IMG/VR virus record: IMGVR_UViG_3300034072_000758
Location: 248,001-312,000 of that record
Strand: one strand, 5' to 3'
DNA length: 64,000 bases
Source of the DNA: a virus
The translations under genes were made by a program, and so were the position numbers. The notes beneath the pieces are model-generated. The model was not told where the DNA came from and searched no databases. It saw only the letters and a program-made list of their open reading frames with translations. The first letter of the stretch is position 1, and every line of letters begins with the position of its first letter. Shown here piece by piece: positions 1 to 7,539 of this stretch.

Positions 1-49
1 AACCGATTAGACCGATAGCGAGAATGAGTAGTGCGGTGGTACGAAACAT
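1..49 (-). CDS. N-terminus of a secreted or membrane protein (partial)
   Basis: The reverse strand reads MFRTTALLILAIGLIG from an ATG at 49 to the window edge. A ribosome binding site AGGAG lies about ten bases upstream. The basic residue followed by a hydrophobic run looks like a signal peptide or membrane anchor. The rest lies outside the window, so no function can be given. It is divergent from the gene at 104. Confidence 0.5.
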   Translation of the reverse strand, partial: MFRTTALLILAIGLIG

Positions 50-68
50 GATGTGGTCTCCTTTTAAA

Positions 69-98
69 TTGACTGTTCAGTAACAAAGCAAGTATCGT
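69..98 (+). promoter_or_regulatory. sigma70-type promoter, leaderless layout
   Basis: TTGACT at 69-74 and TATCGT at 93-98 are separated by 18 bases. The -10 box ends five bases before the ATG at 104, so transcription would start at or next to the start codon. No Shine-Dalgarno sequence is present. The -10 match is imperfect. Confidence 0.4.
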
Positions 99-103
99 GC
101 CGT

Positions 104-481
104 ATGGAAACTTTTACGCTTGACCTTCTTATCAAACTTATAACGAATGCTCCGAAGAAGTATCGCCGTTCACAACACAATGCTTACACGGCGGAGTTTG
201 TTTGCGGGACAAAAATTTCCTTTGAGTACAAAGCAAGCTTAAAGTACATGGACTTTCGTTGCTACAAAGCGAGATCATTCAGTATACGTGGTTCCGTGAG
301 CGCCAACACTAACCCACCACATTCAAATTATTCACAGTCTTTGAGCTTGGTTGGCTACCGCACATTTCCACTTACCCTACATTTTAGACCCTCTTCGTAT
401 TACTGTCACCTGATCGTCAATGGCAATCAAGAGAAATCCGAAGAAGACTTAGTTAAGTTCCTGTTGGTCAACTGTGGGTAG
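104..481 (+). CDS. hypothetical protein, C-terminal-helix paralog family
   Basis: A 125-residue protein of unknown function. The body is rich in aromatic and hydroxyl residues and likely beta-strand. The end, EKSEEDLVKFLLVNCG, fits the acidic-residue plus amphipathic-helix ending (roughly D/E-D-x-L-M/V-x-x-L-L-x-L) seen in more than ten other small proteins here, for example those ending at 22139, 24159, 33770 and 53555. There is no SD; the start is placed by the promoter spacing. It converges with the gene ending at 518. Confidence 0.6.
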   Translation: METFTLDLLIKLITNAPKKYRRSQHNAYTAEFVCGTKISFEYKASLKYMDFRCYKARSFSIRGSVSANTNPPHSNYSQSLSLVGYRTFPLTLHFRPSSYYCHLIVNGNQEKSEEDLVKFLLVNCG

Positions 482-517
482 CTTTGTAGAACTTGGGGGC
501 GATGCTCATGACCCCGA

Positions 518-751
518 TCAGTCCAGAAAGTTGTCGTTGCCATCGCCGATCCAGTCTGGGAGAACCCATTCCAGATGATGCTTGTTGGCGAGTTCGTACA
601 TGTATTCCAGAGCCGTAGGAATGGTCTCGAAGCCACGACGCGAAGCGACTGAATAATCATTCAGTTCATACGACGAACTGTCATATATTTTACAGATCGA
701 AAGCTTGGTGTGGTCCCCACCCGGAAAAATGATGTGATACATGACGGACAT
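518..751 (-). CDS. hypothetical protein, 77 aa
   Basis: Short protein of unknown function, last in a three-gene reverse-strand run (1370 to 518) with start and stop codons touching or overlapping. A second Met at residue 4 (MYHIIFPGG) is also possible. The C-terminus is acidic with a conserved-looking WVLPDWIGDG motif. No recognised domain. Confidence 0.6.
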   Translation of the reverse strand: MSVMYHIIFPGGDHTKLSICKIYDSSSYELNDYSVASRRGFETIPTALEYMYELANKHHLEWVLPDWIGDGNDNFLD

Positions 752-753
752 GG

Positions 754-1053
754 TTAGGGTTCCTCCACTTCATATTGGCCACGAATGACCTCTCGACTGA
801 TTTCATTCCAATGGCCACCAAAAAGCCAAGTGCTTGGCTTGGTCAATGACCGTGGGACTTTCACCCATTCGCGCACAATTTTGGTGACGACGACTTGATC
901 GTCCGAGTGTCTATACAGGGTCCGAGCACAGCCGGGGCAATGCTCGAAACGACTGGCGATGAAGAATCCTGTCAGGAACGTAGACTTGTCTGCCGAATCA
1001 AAACAGTGGCGACATACCGAACAGCGAGCGGTGTAATAGACGTTTAGGCTCAT
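754..1053 (-). CDS. zinc-ribbon hypothetical protein
   Basis: 99 residues. Cysteine pairs CSVC (residues 11-14, with a nearby His) and CPGC (about residues 39-42) would bind one zinc ion, forming a small zinc ribbon. The C-terminal half is basic and aromatic. Its start overlaps the stop of the upstream gene by four bases (ATGA), so it is translationally coupled. Zinc ribbons of this size are common in phage and usually of unknown function. Confidence 0.65.
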   Translation of the reverse strand: MSLNVYYTARCSVCRHCFDSADKSTFLTGFFIASRFEHCPGCARTLYRHSDDQVVVTKIVREWVKVPRSLTKPSTWLFGGHWNEISREVIRGQYEVEEP

Positions 1054-1370
1054 TGGTTCGGATACTTCGCTGCCAGAATTGCCAGTTGGGCGCGCTCATG
1101 CTTTTCCCGATCAGCAGCGATCTTTTCTTCACGAGCGATGCGTTGCGCCATCTGTTCGTCCGTTTCGGGGACGTAGTGATATATGGACAGCCCGTAACAC
1201 TCGTTAGGGTCATAGCTCCCAGCGATGTCTTCATAGGAGATCATGGCGTTCGGATAGTCGGACTGATACTTTTGGAGATACTTGATCGCATCACCGATGC
1301 TACCGTCAAGATCGCCGGTAATCGTGGTGATGACTTCCTTGACCTTGCCGCGCACACGATTAACAGTCAT
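1050..1370 (-). CDS. hypothetical protein with charged C-terminal helix
   Basis: 106 residues. The N-terminal part holds SYEDIAG and YGLSIYHYVPETDEQM; the rest is a long charged alpha-helix (QRIAREEKIAADREKHERAQ) likely to form a coiled coil. First gene of its operon, with an AGGAGA ribosome binding site at 1377-1382 and a promoter at 1402-1429. Function unknown. Confidence 0.6.
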   Translation of the reverse strand: MTVNRVRGKVKEVITTITGDLDGSIGDAIKYLQKYQSDYPNAMISYEDIAGSYDPNECYGLSIYHYVPETDEQMAQRIAREEKIAADREKHERAQLAILAAKYPNQ

Positions 1371-1401
1371 AATATATCTCCTAGAATATTGATATGCTCA
1401 C

Positions 1402-1429
1402 AACATAACATGAAGCGTGATATTGTCAA
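1402..1429 (-). promoter_or_regulatory. early-type sigma70 promoter
   Basis: On the reverse strand: CTTGACA (-35 at 1424-1429), 16 bases, TATGTT (-10 at 1402-1407). It is followed by an AGGAGA ribosome binding site and the ATG at 1370. It has the same layout as the promoters upstream of 3210, 6833, 34968 and 40022. Confidence 0.6.
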
Positions 1430-1440
1430 GTCATGCCAAG

Positions 1441-1471
1441 AAAAAAGCCCCGGTTATCCGGGGCTTTTATT
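1441..1471 (-). terminator. intrinsic terminator, possibly bidirectional
   Basis: AGCCCCGG and CCGGGGCT arms around a TTAT loop, with runs of A upstream and T downstream. It sits directly after the stop of the membrane-protein gene ending at 1472. Confidence 0.8.
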
Positions 1472-2041
1472 TTAGAGTTCGTTTTCGTATTTCGAGAACA
1501 TCTTTTTCGAAATACCGTCGAAGACGACCGCGAGACGATGATACAGCATGTTGTAGAGACGAGTGAGTGGATCATTCAGAACCCACCACAGAGCCGACAC
1601 CGGCCAATAGGCCATCCAAAAAACAACACGACCCTTGTGTTCTTTGATGTTGGGTGGGAAGTCGCCTTCATTGTATTGATAACCAGCCAGACGCTTGAAA
1701 GTTTCCTTGTTGAAAGGCTTACCTTCTTCGGTATAAAGCTTGCGCAAAGCTTCGTACTTGTCACGTTGCTTGAGGCAGTAGAAGAACCACTTGACGATAC
1801 CCCAGAGGATGCCGACGCCGATATAACCGGCGACATAGTAGAGGATGGTCAGTGGATTGTGTGTCACCCATGTGAGCCACTGTTTGTCACCGAAAGCCGC
1901 GAACGCAGCGAAAGTGGCGACCAAAGTAAACAGGGCCATTCCGCTCTTTTCGTTCTCAACGAACGCAATAAGAAGAAGGAAAGGAATGACGGTCGCGGCC
2001 CAGAACCAGATGGACCCAAAAACGATCAGTTCGTAAAACAT
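1472..2041 (-). CDS. multi-pass membrane protein
   Basis: 189 residues from the ATG at 2041, chosen because GGAG lies six bases before it; an upstream in-frame GTG lacks this. Hydrophobic stretches near residues 5-25, 35-50, 60-85 and 135-150 predict three to four membrane spans, with a charged segment (about 90-130) between them. Probably inner-membrane. No family recognised. Own promoter upstream (2071-2099) and terminator downstream. Confidence 0.65.
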   Translation of the reverse strand: MFYELIVFGSIWFWAATVIPFLLLIAFVENEKSGMALFTLVATFAAFAAFGDKQWLTWVTHNPLTILYYVAGYIGVGILWGIVKWFFYCLKQRDKYEALRKLYTEEGKPFNKETFKRLAGYQYNEGDFPPNIKEHKGRVVFWMAYWPVSALWWVLNDPLTRLYNMLYHRLAVVFDGISKKMFSKYENEL

Positions 2042-2070
2042 TGTGTTCTCCAACACATAAGATTATCTTA

Positions 2071-2099
2071 GTAATACATGTAAGACAATCGTAAGTCAA
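2071..2099 (-). promoter_or_regulatory. sigma70-type promoter
   Basis: Reverse strand: TTGACT (2094-2099), 17-base spacer, TATTAC (2071-2076), about 30 bases upstream of the ATG at 2041. Confidence 0.55.
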
Positions 2100-2118
2100 C
2101 TGTTAAAAGAACACCATT

Positions 2119-2310
2119 TCATCGGCGGAAAAGCCATGCGACATAAAAGACTGCCAGCGCAATCATAATGGCGATGTAGAACCCGCCTTGCGCAAGCTGG
2201 AATGTGCGGGGTTCGAGCTTGGAACCCGCGAAGAAGATGGTCATCACGCCGACAAACAGTACGGCTTCGATAGCGAAAAGAGCCAGTCCGGCCAGAATTT
2301 TCAGGATCAT
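2119..2310 (-). CDS. small two-span membrane protein
   Basis: 63 residues starting MILKILAGLALFAIEAV, with a second hydrophobic segment (FYIAIMIALAVFYVAWLF) and a basic C-terminus (RR). An AAGG ribosome binding site precedes the ATG. It follows the 24-codon reading frame at 2316-2390 by six bases. Function unknown; the size is compatible with a holin-like or inner-membrane accessory protein, but nothing proves that. Confidence 0.55.
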   Translation of the reverse strand: MILKILAGLALFAIEAVLFVGVMTIFFAGSKLEPRTFQLAQGGFYIAIMIALAVFYVAWLFRR

Positions 2311-2315
2311 TGTTT

Positions 2316-2390
2316 TTACCTTAATCGAAGAAATTGAACCTTTTCCCATGTCGTGATTTCATCTGCGTCGATGCGCTTTTCAGGAGGCAT
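2316..2390 (-). CDS. micro-ORF, 24 aa
   Basis: Starts MPPEKRIDADEITTWEK with the ATG sharing bases with the stop of the upstream gene (TAATG), and stops six bases before the next start. Its position as a filler in an otherwise coupled run suggests it is translated. No function can be suggested. Confidence 0.4.
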   Translation of the reverse strand: MPPEKRIDADEITTWEKVQFLRLR

Positions 2391-3013
2391 TAGTAAATCT
2401 CCGACAAGTTCTTATTCGGGATGAACGTGACGATCACGCGATCCTCTGGGTTGTACACGAGGCCGATGGTTTCACTGGCGACATTCAGGGTCACCGTGAT
2501 ACAATCGTCATTGGTGTTGTGAAGCGTGTAGCGTCCCGCGTCCATTTGCTTCACGATCTCGTCCACATAGTCCGAGTTGAGGTCGATACCCCAGCGTTGC
2601 TTGGCACGTTCGACCGCATGTTTCGTGACGTGTTCATAGGCGGCGCTGGTCACCTTGGCTACCTGACGCTTACCGACATGGACCGTCACGCGGTACTTGC
2701 TACCCTCGTAGTAAACAGTGGCCGAATAGAACCACTTACCGTCATAGCGCTTCGGAACATCCGTCTCGAACAGAGACAGGAAATCCTTGGCAATCTTTTC
2801 TTGATGGGTTTTGAAACCGAGCTTGGATAGATCGGCGAACGCTTGGGTAGAAGCGATCTCGAAATCGTATAGAGGAAGTTCTTCGCTTTCATGCGTATAA
2901 CGATTTACACGCACACGATGTTCGCCACCCTTATGGTCCTTGTAGATGACGGTCGAGACGCCGTTTATACCATCGTAACGGAACACTTCGGCCACGCTAA
3001 AGAGAAGAGACAT
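2390..3013 (-). CDS. hypothetical protein, 207 aa
   Basis: Unknown function. The middle and C-terminal region contains HAVERAKQRWGIDLN, then YVDEIVKQMDAG and a strand pair ending DRVIVTFIPN. This helix-then-strands layout recalls small RelE/BrnT-like toxin folds, but no catalytic signature is clear. Its start overlaps the stop of the gene at 3013. Confidence 0.6.
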   Translation of the reverse strand: MSLLFSVAEVFRYDGINGVSTVIYKDHKGGEHRVRVNRYTHESEELPLYDFEIASTQAFADLSKLGFKTHQEKIAKDFLSLFETDVPKRYDGKWFYSATVYYEGSKYRVTVHVGKRQVAKVTSAAYEHVTKHAVERAKQRWGIDLNSDYVDEIVKQMDAGRYTLHNTNDDCITVTLNVASETIGLVYNPEDRVIVTFIPNKNLSEIY

Positions 3014-3210
3014 TATTGCTCCTTCCCATCCAGAACAGCCTTGATCTTTGCCGACAGTTCTTCGGCTTGGCGCGCAAGGTCTTCACCCTTTGCTTTGAGT
3101 TCAGCTTCCTTGGCTAATTCTTCTGGGGTAGGATCGACCCAGACTTGCTCCGGTTCCATCCAGCTATTGACGCCATCCGTGAAGCGTTTCATGACAGTCT
3201 TATATGGCAT
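3013..3210 (-). CDS. small coiled-coil protein
   Basis: 65 residues. After an N-terminal MPYKTVMKRF segment and a WVDPTPEELAKEAEL motif, the rest is a charged helix. First gene of a reverse operon (3210 to about 2119), with a TAGGAGA ribosome binding site about ten bases from the ATG. Function unknown. Confidence 0.6.
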   Translation of the reverse strand: MPYKTVMKRFTDGVNSWMEPEQVWVDPTPEELAKEAELKAKGEDLARQAEELSAKIKAVLDGKEQ

Positions 3211-3240
3211 CAGATTCGATCTCCTATAAAATATTTGTCC

Positions 3241-3268
3241 ATATTATCATACATTGTGTTTATGTCAA
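3241..3268 (-). promoter_or_regulatory. early-type sigma70 promoter
   Basis: Reverse strand: TTGACA (3263-3268), 16 bases, TAATAT (3241-3246). The transcript would carry a 5' leader with a strong AGGAG site before the ATG at 3210. It is back to back with the arginyl-tRNA synthetase promoter. Confidence 0.65.
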
Positions 3269-3284
3269 TATACTCGGAAAATTA

Positions 3285-3313
3285 TTGACAGTATAACATC
3301 ATTAAAATATATT
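3285..3313 (+). promoter_or_regulatory. consensus sigma70 promoter of the ArgRS gene
   Basis: TTGACA (3285-3290), a 17-base spacer and TATATT (3308-3313) form a near-perfect promoter. The -10 box ends six bases before the ATG at 3320 and no SD is present, so the mRNA is predicted to be leaderless. Confidence 0.7.
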
Positions 3314-3319
3314 CCGACC

Positions 3320-5035
3320 ATGAACATTAAGAACCATATTGCCGGATTATTGCGTCGTTCGATTGGCGAACAATTCGATAAGTACGATGAAGTAGTCATA
3401 TCGACTTCGGATAAAGAAGGCGTAGATTTCCAATACAATGGCGCATTCAAACTCGCCAAAGAAGTTGGGACATCGCCAGAAAAAATTGTCGAAATACTTT
3501 GTGCTAACTTCCCAACCGAAGTTGCTTCCACGTCTTTAGGTGGCAAAGGGTTCATGAATTTTTCGGTGAGCCAAGACTATCTTAACAAAACAATCTCGTG
3601 GCTTGCTAACGATAAACGTCTTGGGTTTCGAGAAGGTGTTCCGGGGTTCAGGATTATTATGGATTTTGGTGGACCCAATGTCGCCAAAGCCCTTCATGTC
3701 GGTCACCTTCGTTCGGCAATCATTGGTGACACACTGGCGCGGATATTCCGTTTCGCCGGATGTGAAGTCATCACCGATTGTCATCTAGGTGATTGGGGTT
3801 TTCAGATGGGCCTCTTGATTGTGGCCATTCAGGATTTATATCCCGATCTCCCCTATTTCGATTCAACCTTTGCTGGGGAATATCCACAAACGTCTCCGGT
3901 AACGCTCGCCGATCTGGAAGCGCTTTATCCCATCGCCTCGAAGAAGGCTGAAACCGACGAAGCATTCAGATCACGTGCGCAAGAAGCCACAACCATCCTC
4001 CAAACGCCATCCGACCGAAATGGGTATAAGGAACTGTGGAAACACATCGTTTCTGTTTCGGTCGCACAAATCAAAATCGACTTTGAACGTCTGGACGTAT
4101 CCTTCAATCTGTGGAACGGCGAGAGCCATGTCAATGACATGATCCCGGCGATGATCACCGAGCTTGAGCCTTTCACTAAGGAAGACGATGGCGCAATCAT
4201 CATGCCGCTGGATGATCTTCCACCTCTGATCGTCAAGTCCAAGGCTGGTGCGGCTCTTTATGGTACGACCGATCTGGCGACGATCAAGCAACGTAGCGAA
4301 GAGTATAAACCTTCGGTAATGTTCTATTGCGTGGACTATAGACAGGCTACGCATTTTGAACAGGTCTTCGCCGCTGCCTATAAGGCTGAGTTTACGTATG
4401 CCTCTCTTGAACACCTCAAGAATGGCACAGTCAACGGTCAGGATGGAAAACCGTTCAAGACCAGAACTGGCGGCACTGCGAAGCTGGTTGATCTGATCGA
4501 CATGGCACGGGATGCTGCGCGGGATGCTTTATCTCAATCGGAATCAGCAAAGAAGCTTTCAGAAGACAGTTTTGAAAAAGCGGTCGATGCCATTTCGCTG
4601 GCCGCATTGCGCTTTGGTGAATTGATCAACAAGCGTACCGAATCCTATGTGTTCGACACCGACCGTTTTGGCTTCGAAGGGAAGACCGGACCATATATCA
4701 TCTATCAGTGTGTTCGGATCAAGTCTGCCCTCAGCAAGACGACCGAGCAACCCGGTTATATCGACATCGGTGATGATGAACGTGAAATTGCGATCCTGAT
4801 TGACGGCTTCCAAGAAGCTATTCAACAGACGATGGTGAATCGTATGCCGCACTATCTGGCCACTCATGCCTATGAACTGGCAAGCGCATTCTCGCGGTAT
4901 TACGGGAAGGTTAGCATCCTTCATGAAGCGGATGACGACAAGAGACGTTCACGCTTGGCGCTGTTGTCTCTTGTCTACTCGACGCTCGAATTGGAGCTTG
5001 AGTTGCTGGGGATCAAAATCCCCGACGCGATGTGA
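3320..5035 (+). CDS. argS: arginyl-tRNA synthetase
   Basis: 571 residues, near normal bacterial length. It charges tRNA-Arg with arginine using ATP. An N-terminal additional domain (1-110) is followed by the class I HIGH motif as ALHVGHLRSA (about residue 124), a KMSKS-equivalent loop as GKPFKTRTGG (about 375-385), and an all-alpha DALR anticodon-binding domain containing GPYIIYQCVRI and ending LGIKIPDAM. These are standard ArgRS features with no visible lesion. Start at 3320 was chosen by promoter spacing and by the MNIKNHI start typical of the family. A complete aminoacyl-tRNA synthetase is uncommon in phages; it may support a phage codon bias or replace an inactivated host enzyme. Confidence 0.95.
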   Translation: MNIKNHIAGLLRRSIGEQFDKYDEVVISTSDKEGVDFQYNGAFKLAKEVGTSPEKIVEILCANFPTEVASTSLGGKGFMNFSVSQDYLNKTISWLANDKRLGFREGVPGFRIIMDFGGPNVAKALHVGHLRSAIIGDTLARIFRFAGCEVITDCHLGDWGFQMGLLIVAIQDLYPDLPYFDSTFAGEYPQTSPVTLADLEALYPIASKKAETDEAFRSRAQEATTILQTPSDRNGYKELWKHIVSVSVAQIKIDFERLDVSFNLWNGESHVNDMIPAMITELEPFTKEDDGAIIMPLDDLPPLIVKSKAGAALYGTTDLATIKQRSEEYKPSVMFYCVDYRQATHFEQVFAAAYKAEFTYASLEHLKNGTVNGQDGKPFKTRTGGTAKLVDLIDMARDAARDALSQSESAKKLSEDSFEKAVDAISLAALRFGELINKRTESYVFDTDRFGFEGKTGPYIIYQCVRIKSALSKTTEQPGYIDIGDDEREIAILIDGFQEAIQQTMVNRMPHYLATHAYELASAFSRYYGKVSILHEADDDKRRSRLALLSLVYSTLELELELLGIKIPDAM

Positions 5036-5461
5036 TTATGTCGTTTGAACTACTTTGGCGTATTCTATAGTCAACGTTTGAGTACAAGGTTCAGTAAGTG
5101 AATATGATAATTCACTTCTTTCAATCGACACCACATTGCATTCAGATAGTTCCCAAGTTTCGAGCGGAAGGTGCTGTCCGCCATCAAGAACGCTGATAAC
5201 AATCTTGAAATCTTTACCCAGCAGTTTGATAGCGTTCTGCGCTTCCTGATTAACAAGCCAGCAAGGGGACGATTGGTTGCCGATCAAAGTCGTTTTCCGA
5301 GAAGATGGGCGAGATACCTTCGCCAAAGCTAATGACAGGTATTCAAGTTCTTCACCGGCACAAGTTGTGAAAACGACTTTGAACTTGTGCGAGACCATTG
5401 GTTGAATGATTCGACCGAGAGACGTTCCTAATGGAACGCCAAATGAAACTGTAGATGACAT
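5036..5461 (-). CDS. hypothetical, possible tail-tube-like protein
   Basis: 141 residues. The pattern FKVVF near residue 28, VLDGG followed by a W-x-L-x-x-C stretch, and repeated strands ending TQTLTIEYA resemble the beta-barrel tail-tube family (T4 gp19-like). The match is by shape only and weak. Its stop abuts the ArgRS stop. Its start lies just after a terminator-like hairpin whose descending arm contains the likely ribosome binding site AAGGGG. Confidence 0.5.
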   Translation of the reverse strand: MSSTVSFGVPLGTSLGRIIQPMVSHKFKVVFTTCAGEELEYLSLALAKVSRPSSRKTTLIGNQSSPCWLVNQEAQNAIKLLGKDFKIVISVLDGGQHLPLETWELSECNVVSIERSELSYSLTEPCTQTLTIEYAKVVQTT

Positions 5462-5464
5462 AAT

Positions 5465-5494
5465 AAAAACCCCTTAAAATATTATTTAAGGGGT
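5465..5494 (-). terminator. terminator hairpin overlapping a downstream SD
   Basis: On the reverse strand CCCCTTAAA pairs with TTTAAGGGG and is followed by TTTTTA. It would end transcripts from 5509-5706. The AAGGGG of the second arm is also the only SD candidate for the ATG at 5461, so read-through RNA could hide that site. Confidence 0.65.
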
Positions 5495-5508
5495 AATTAA
5501 CACCGGCT

Positions 5509-5706
5509 TTAATCTTTGTCTTTGTCAGTCCAGATCACATAGGGTTGTTTGCCTTTTTCCTTGATCTTTTTGGCATTGTGAATACACCATTTATGGTCAG
5601 CGTATCGGGAATCGTCCGCCCGACGCCATTGTGACCAGAAGGTAGGCTTCACCTCGATTACGTAGCGGTCATCGACCCACCATTCATGAACAACGCGAAC
5701 TCGCAT
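5509..5706 (-). CDS. hypothetical basic protein, 65 aa
   Basis: Short, Trp- and Lys-rich protein (MRVRVVHEWWVDDRYVIEV...). Follows the Nudix gene by nine bases, so likely co-transcribed with it. No recognised domain. Confidence 0.55.
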   Translation of the reverse strand: MRVRVVHEWWVDDRYVIEVKPTFWSQWRRADDSRYADHKWCIHNAKKIKEKGKQPYVIWTDKDKD

Positions 5707-5715
5707 GATGTTTCC

Positions 5716-6201
5716 TTAAATCTTATCCAGCATTGCTTGGTGGACGCCGAGCCAGTTGTGATGACGCTTGGCGACTTCATCTTTGTGAACGAACTCGCGC
5801 CCGGTACATTCGAAGCGAGCCTCGAACGGATGCGTCCGGTAGTCATCGATGGCGAAGAATAGTTGGTAACCGATAAGGGGATAGCCCTTCTCAACGCCCT
5901 TGGGGTTGTCGCGGTTGTCCACGCGGATCGCGCCCAGCAGATACATACCCAGAGCGTCGATACAGGCTTCCTCGAACACTTCCCGACGAATAGCCTCCGA
6001 GTGCGTCTCACCCGGCTCAACGTGACCCCCAATGATGTCCAGACCACGTGGATTGACGGTGAACATAACTTCGCCGCCATAGCCCAGCGGGAAGGCGTGG
6101 ACGGATGTTACAATCGGGTCTGTAATGCGCATGTATTCGACAACGGAAAGGGCGGTCAGATAGACCGCCGCATCACCGAACATGACCTTTTCTTCTGACA
6201 T
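5716..6201 (-). CDS. Nudix hydrolase
   Basis: 161 residues. The Nudix box is complete: GGHVEPGETHSEAIRREVFE followed by EACIDA, with the invariant Gly, Glu, Arg-Glu and Glu-Glu residues (about 78-103). Such enzymes cleave nucleoside diphosphates linked to another moiety, such as ADP-ribose, NADH, dinucleoside polyphosphates or damaged NTPs. The exact substrate cannot be read from the sequence. It overlaps the start region of the upstream gene (stop at 6201). Given the ADP-ribose theme of the window, ADP-ribose pyrophosphatase activity is worth testing. Confidence 0.9.
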   Translation of the reverse strand: MSEEKVMFGDAAVYLTALSVVEYMRITDPIVTSVHAFPLGYGGEVMFTVNPRGLDIIGGHVEPGETHSEAIRREVFEEACIDALGMYLLGAIRVDNRDNPKGVEKGYPLIGYQLFFAIDDYRTHPFEARFECTGREFVHKDEVAKRHHNWLGVHQAMLDKI

Positions 6202-6833
6202 TAAACGTTCACCTCAATGCGTTCTTTGCCACGACGAACGAAGCCACCGTTCTTGATCAGTTCGTTGTGCGGAACCATAGTGTATTCGGCGATGGTTCGA
6301 AAATGCTGAATGTCGTATTGAACCACGATGCCTTCGAAGCGCTTGATCTCGCGGACGACAGCCGTTTGGAGCTTGATTTCACCGAATATTTCGAACTCGA
6401 AATCGACTGTTTCGCCGACCTTCAACGGAGCTTCGGTGACGCGGGCCAGATCAACGAGCTTGAAACCCATCATAGTGACTTCATGAGCTTCCTTATCATC
6501 GATCACGAAGATGTCGCCGAACATAGACGAGCGCAGACCATAGATTTTCCCGTTGCGGCCATCATGCCATAGAGGACGCTTCACTTCGACATTCGGGAAA
6601 TAGTCGCCATTACGCTCATAGCCTTCGGGATTTTCCGACCACTTGCTTTCGGGAACATCAAAATATGGCCCCATAGACCAAGAGCCTTTGACATTGTTGG
6701 TTTGACGCCACGATTTGTTCAAAGCATCATTCACATCGGTGCCATCTTCAAAAGTGATTTCGGCGACCAGTTCCATACCTTCCTTGAGGCCGGTCAGTTC
6801 ATTGAACTTTGTATGATAAACCGAAACTTTCAT
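6201..6833 (-). CDS. hypothetical protein, two-part
   Basis: 210 residues. The N-terminal half has VYHTKFN, DALNKSWRQTNN, then RSSMFGDIFVIDDKE and MGFKLVDL. This resembles a domain frequent in phages and plasmids in which a dinucleotide TN, a conserved RSxxxGD and a terminal GF recur. The C-terminal half is a beta-rich segment after residue 140. Function unknown. Strong promoter (6867-6894) and a TATAGGAG leader lie upstream. Confidence 0.6.
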   Translation of the reverse strand: MKVSVYHTKFNELTGLKEGMELVAEITFEDGTDVNDALNKSWRQTNNVKGSWSMGPYFDVPESKWSENPEGYERNGDYFPNVEVKRPLWHDGRNGKIYGLRSSMFGDIFVIDDKEAHEVTMMGFKLVDLARVTEAPLKVGETVDFEFEIFGEIKLQTAVVREIKRFEGIVVQYDIQHFRTIAEYTMVPHNELIKNGGFVRRGKERIEVNV

Positions 6834-6866
6834 GTGATGTGCTCCTATATAATATTCGATATTATA

Positions 6867-6894
6867 TTTCTATCACAGATATAAAAGTTGTCAA
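6867..6894 (-). promoter_or_regulatory. early-type sigma70 promoter
   Basis: Reverse strand: GCTTGACA (-35 at 6889-6894), 16 bases, TAGAAA followed closely by TATAAT. The downstream leader contains TATAGGAG before the ATG at 6833. Confidence 0.55.
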
Positions 6895-6898
6895 GCTA

Positions 6899-7108
6899 TC
6901 AACTTAAAAAGTCTTTAGGGAATAATGCTATTCTACATTGACCATCACTGGTTTTAATCATACGTTCTACATGTTGATTGGATAATGTTTCTTCGGTGTG
7001 GCCGTCTGAGCAAACATCAAATGTTTTGAAACAAGAATCGCATATGACGGTGCCTTCCTCGAAGGAGGACATTTCAAACCCGCAATGTAAACACTCGAAC
7101 TTGATCAT
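6899..7108 (-). CDS. small double-CxxC zinc protein, late
   Basis: 69 residues beginning MIKFECLHCGFEM; CLHC and CDSC (about residues 6-9 and 24-27) form a zinc ribbon. The ATG at 7108 is preferred over one at 7123 because a late-type box (GTTAAATA) ends exactly five bases before it. Unlike its late neighbours it has no capsid-targeting leader. Function unknown. Confidence 0.6.
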   Translation of the reverse strand: MIKFECLHCGFEMSSFEEGTVICDSCFKTFDVCSDGHTEETLSNQHVERMIKTSDGQCRIALFPKDFLS

Positions 7109-7113
7109 ACTTC

Positions 7114-7121
7114 TATTTAAC
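7114..7121 (-). promoter_or_regulatory. T4-type late promoter box
   Basis: GTTAAATA on the reverse strand, five bases (GAAGT) before the ATG at 7108. One mismatch class away from TATAAATA. Confidence 0.5.
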
Positions 7122-7142
7122 ATATTTTGTAACTCGATGTGA

Positions 7143-7150
7143 AATAAATA
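7143..7150 (+). promoter_or_regulatory. T4-type late promoter box
   Basis: AATAAATA followed by TCCAC and the ATG at 7156; a five-base gap, predicting a leaderless late mRNA. Confidence 0.7.
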
Positions 7151-7155
7151 TCCAC

Positions 7156-7539
7156 ATGAGCAACTGGTATAGAAATTTGATCAACCTTCTCGAAGGCGCG
7201 GAACCATTGGTGCTTTATCACGGGACACACGCCAAGTTTGATGGTGTTCCGACCATTCCAGAAAGCGGTGCTGGTCTATATGGGCGCGGGGTTTATTTCT
7301 CGACCGATAAACGTGTTGCGCAAGGCCACGGTCCCACCATTGTCACTTGTACAGTGTCAGGAAAACTCGCCACCAATGCTCAATTGGATGCGGCTAGAGA
7401 ACAAGCATCAGAAGAAGGCTTTGTTAGATCGGAGAAGATGCATCGTGCCAGAGACATCCTTATCGATGCCGGGTATGTGGGTGTTCAGGATAAAGACCTT
7501 GTGGTGGTCTATGTTCAGGATGCTATGACGAGAGTTTAA
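7156..7539 (+). CDS. ADP-ribosyltransferase, candidate injected virion protein
   Basis: 127 residues. The leader MSNWYRNLINLLE ends in Leu-x-Glu followed by Gly, fitting the T4 prohead-protease rule (L/I-x-E then cut), so residues 1-13 are a candidate capsid-targeting sequence. The body is a minimal ART: LVLYHGTHAKF (NAD-binding His-Gly), then GAGLYGRGVYFSTDKRVA (the aromatic strand typical of H-Y-E/PARP-like or related ARTs), ending with a LVVVYVQD strand. By analogy with T4 Alt, it may be packaged in the head and modify host proteins after injection. The third catalytic residue is not obvious. Confidence 0.8.
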   Translation: MSNWYRNLINLLEGAEPLVLYHGTHAKFDGVPTIPESGAGLYGRGVYFSTDKRVAQGHGPTIVTCTVSGKLATNAQLDAAREQASEEGFVRSEKMHRARDILIDAGYVGVQDKDLVVVYVQDAMTRV

